A stretch of DNA of 64,000 bases from Bacteroidales bacterium (GTDB lineage Bacteria; Bacteroidota; Bacteroidia; Bacteroidales; UBA7332): contig JAQTZA010000005.1 in NCBI GenBank assembly GCA_028687995.1, forward strand, positions 1-64,000, read 5' to 3'. The position numbers and the translations under genes are program-made. Of this stretch, positions 62,477 to 64,000 are shown piece by piece. The notes under the pieces are model-generated. The model worked only from the letters and a program-made list of their open reading frames with translations, made no database searches and was not told the origin of the DNA. Positions within the stretch are counted from its first letter, which is position 1. Each line of letters begins with the position of its first letter.

Positions 62477-62648
62477 TGTTGTAAGTTTTAGTATTGCAAA
62501 GCTACTGTTTTTATTAAAAGAATGTAGGTTTTATGACTTCAGTTTTCAGAAAATATTTCCTTTAAATGCTCGTCCAAAAATGTTTATCTGGAGATAAACT
62601 ATTCACCGCTCGATTTTTTTTATTCTAAATATCCTCTAATCCATTTGG

Positions 62649-62939
62649 TTACGCCTTTTTCTCTAGATAGCTTTTGATTGCCTCGACATACTCTGCAAAC
62701 GCATCGGTTCCTTCGGAAGTGATGCGGCAAGCTGTGCGTGTGCGCTTTCCTAAAAATCCTTTCTCAATTTTGAGGTATCCTGCTGCACTTAATTTTTCCA
62801 ATTGTACGCTTATGTTGCCGCCTGTGGCTCCTGTTTTCTCCTTGATAAAAAGAAAATCGGCCTCTTCCACAGAGATCAGGATTGACATGATGGCCAATCT
62901 GAGTTCGGAGTGCAATAAAGGATTTAATTCTTTAAACAT
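62649..62939 (-). CDS. Winged-helix transcriptional regulator (HTH_27 type)
   Basis: 96 residues. 'NPLLHSELRLAIMSILISVEEADFLFIKEKTGATGGNISVQLEKLSAAGYLKIEKGFLGKRTRTACRITSEGTDAFAEY' matches the winged-helix DNA-binding family pfam13601, with recognition helix around 'TGGNISVQLEKL' and the wing 'KGFLGKRTRTACRIT'. The start overlaps the upstream membrane-protein gene by 8 bases. Such pairs usually control their own operon, and a palindromic operator candidate lies at 63554-63584. Confidence 0.9.
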   Translation of the reverse strand: MFKELNPLLHSELRLAIMSILISVEEADFLFIKEKTGATGGNISVQLEKLSAAGYLKIEKGFLGKRTRTACRITSEGTDAFAEYVEAIKSYLEKKA

Positions 62940-63513
62940 TTTTTTTTCCTCTTTTATAATTAAGAATATGACCTGGTATAACCATCATGATAAACACGCA
63001 GATTCCGTACGCCAACACTTGTTCGTAACCCAGTAAAATAAAAGGCAATATAAACGAAAGCATACCCAACACTCCGCCGATTACCACCGGTTTGAACTTG
63101 ATGACCAACCCCGTGATGGTGGTTGCGATTCCCAAAAGCAGAATTAGAACAGCTAATACCGGAATTCTGACAAATCCTGCCGCAAAAGAGACGAAAAAAA
63201 CACCAGAACCGACCACGAGCCACACGTTGCTAATCACCCGATCAATGTATGTTTTGTTGTATTTGGGTTTGTCTTTCCTGAATAAATAGAGTAAAGTAAA
63301 TCCAATGACCGGAATTCCCAACCAAACCAGATTGTATAACTGGTTGTGGGTCGTCTTCAGTAGATAGTAAACCACCACCGACACGAGCAGCGTGGTGTAC
63401 CCGAAAATCAGAAACGTCACTCCATTTCCCGCCTTAATTTTTTGCTGAGAATTCTGAATCATTTTCGAAATCAGCTCAAGGCTCTCTTTTTCATTTAAAA
63501 TCTTGTCTTCCAT
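62932..63513 (-). CDS. Four-to-five-span membrane protein paired with a winged-helix regulator
   Basis: 193 residues. A short soluble N-terminus ('ELISKMIQNSQQKIKAGNG') is followed by about five membrane segments ('FLIFGYTTLLVSVVVYYLL', 'LVWLGIPVIGFTLLYLF', 'VWLVVGSGVFFVSFAAGF', 'LAVLILLLGIATTITGLVI', 'VLGMLSFILPFILLGYEQVLAYGICVFIMMVIPGHIL') and a basic end. It is a conserved hypothetical in Bacteroidetes, nearly always beside such a regulator as far as I recall; function unknown. It is the first gene of the two-gene operon. Confidence 0.82.
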   Translation of the reverse strand: MEDKILNEKESLELISKMIQNSQQKIKAGNGVTFLIFGYTTLLVSVVVYYLLKTTHNQLYNLVWLGIPVIGFTLLYLFRKDKPKYNKTYIDRVISNVWLVVGSGVFFVSFAAGFVRIPVLAVLILLLGIATTITGLVIKFKPVVIGGVLGMLSFILPFILLGYEQVLAYGICVFIMMVIPGHILNYKRGKKNV

Positions 63514-63548
63514 AATACATATTTATTTAGTTTGTGAAATATTTTGTG

Positions 63549-63556
63549 CAAATATA
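63549..63556 (-). promoter_or_regulatory. Putative promoter -7 element of the membrane-protein/regulator operon
   Basis: TATATTTG on the minus strand, 36 nt before the ATG at 63513. The operator-like palindrome at 63554-63584 overlaps its upstream side. Confidence 0.55.
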
Positions 63557-63584
63557 AATCAGTTTATATTATAAACCAATTTAT
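63554..63584. promoter_or_regulatory. Candidate autoregulatory operator (nested palindrome)
   Basis: The inner perfect palindrome is GTTTATA-T-TATAAAC (63562-63576). The outer arms are ATAAAT (63554-63559) and ATTTAT (63579-63584). It covers the -33 region of the promoter for the membrane-protein/regulator pair, so binding by the winged-helix protein would repress it. Confidence 0.6.
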
Positions 63585-63923
63585 TGTGTGGAAGTATTTT
63601 TGGATTAACAATTTTTATGAATAGCGTAATCGCTTGTTATAGAGCGAATCAATGATTTGGATTGAGTTGAACCCCGAAGGGCCAATCACAAATACCAGAT
63701 TGACAGAATACTATTTGATCCCAGATTCCGAGAAACGGAAGGAGAAAAGTCCGAATTATTTTATCGACGTAAAGGGATGTAATTGCTCCCTCTCCTTTTG
63801 GAGAGGGTTGGGGAGCGGTATTTGCGCAAAAAAAGTCTCGCGTAAGGCGTGACAGGACTTTCAAGAATAAACGAAAGGCACGTTTCGATTGATTCAACAC
63901 AAAGTCTTGTGACTTTTGAAAAA
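63585..63923. other. Right-end intergenic region
   Basis: No credible gene. Around 63669-63682 the text AACCCCGAAGGGCC forms a short GC-rich hairpin. At 63785-63816 lies a copy of the palindromic repeat family found in leuS. The frames here are shadows of those repeats. Confidence 0.4.
63785..63816 (-). repeat. GC-rich palindromic repeat, intergenic copy
   Basis: The perfect stem CCCTCTCC-TTTT-GGAGAGGG (63788-63807) is enclosed by a second pair GCTCC/GGAGC (63785-63789 with 63812-63816). Its reverse complement closely matches the copy at 40293-40320 and the ends of the leuS insertion. Confidence 0.75.
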
Positions 63924-63992
63924 ATGAGTAAAGCCACACTCTTATCCACTCTTTTATTTGGAGCAGTCGGGTGGTTTTGGCAATTCGGTTAG
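63924..63992 (+). CDS. Possible 22-residue hydrophobic micro-protein
   Basis: The frame reads 22 residues (MSKATLLSTLLFGAVGWFWQ and FG) and ends in TAG. It is hydrophobic with a basic residue near the start, as for a tiny membrane peptide, but such a short frame is easily chance, and no promoter or ribosome binding site was seen. Confidence 0.2.
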   Translation: MSKATLLSTLLFGAVGWFWQFG

Positions 63993-64000
63993 TCTTCGTA

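Noticed and set aside
63649-63939. Overlapping short frames at the right end (about 60-96 codons)
   Set aside because: They run through GC-rich palindromic repeats and show no conserved domain.

Overview
The window comes from a Bacteroidota chromosome, most likely order Bacteroidales. Evidence: a SusC/SusD pair, a complete gldK-L-M-N type IX secretion (T9SS) core, secreted enzymes ending in T9SS sorting tails, the organism-typical promoter form TTTG-N18..22-TAnnTTTG in front of many genes, and AT-rich DNA in which leuS and an ADP-forming acyl-CoA ligase stand out as more GC-rich. The genus is not certain; a Paludibacter-like relative would fit. No rRNA, tRNA, CRISPR array, transposase or phage gene was found.

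Layout. 1-19,100: a glycosaminoglycan (chondroitin/dermatan/hyaluronan type) utilisation locus. It holds a divergent beta-helix protein, two paralogous secreted beta-helix proteins, SusC, SusD, a surface lipoprotein, a polysaccharide-lyase family 8 enzyme, an unsaturated glucuronyl hydrolase (GH88) and a serine-type sulfatase, closed by a strong terminator. The logic is: the T9SS-exported lyase cuts the polymer outside the cell, SusD/SusC import the unsaturated oligosaccharides, and GH88 and the sulfatase finish them in the periplasm. 19,100-35,000: leuS carrying an in-frame DUF559 nuclease insertion bounded by inverted GC-rich palindromes, a POT peptide transporter, a hypoxanthine-DNA glycosylase, an acyl-CoA ligase, an SMP-30-like lipoprotein and a giant alpha-2-macroglobulin that contains a SusC-type N-terminal module. 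35,000-39,500: recA, bcp, a glycosyltransferase, aroK and a viroplasmin-type RNase H.

39,600-47,400: a nine-gene co-directional run. Its first five genes (nucleotidyltransferase, ATP-grasp protein, CDP-alcohol phosphatidyltransferase, HAD phosphatase, myo-inositol-phosphate synthase) look like an inositol-phospholipid pathway. The last four (three glycosyltransferases and a WaaP-like kinase) look like surface-glycan assembly. 47,400-53,340: a lone lipoprotein flanked by an inverted repeat, a nitroreductase, an orphan metal-ABC permease, an AlkD-like protein, a porin with a 26-bp palindrome in its promoter, and a fused SpmA/SpmB-type membrane protein. 53,365-60,150: the T9SS operon porP, a beta-barrel gene, gldK, gldL, gldM, gldN; this machine would export the tailed enzymes of the first region. 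60,300-64,000: small housekeeping genes (DUF2795, PduO-type adenosyltransferase, a HGVHSPF-family protein, mgsA) and a membrane-protein/winged-helix regulator pair with a probable autoregulatory operator.

The most unusual item is the nuclease-in-leuS element. Its inverted end sequences also occur alone at 40,293 (translated as the tail of a nucleotidyltransferase) and at 63,785, which suggests a dispersed palindromic repeat family with a possible DUF559 nuclease partner.
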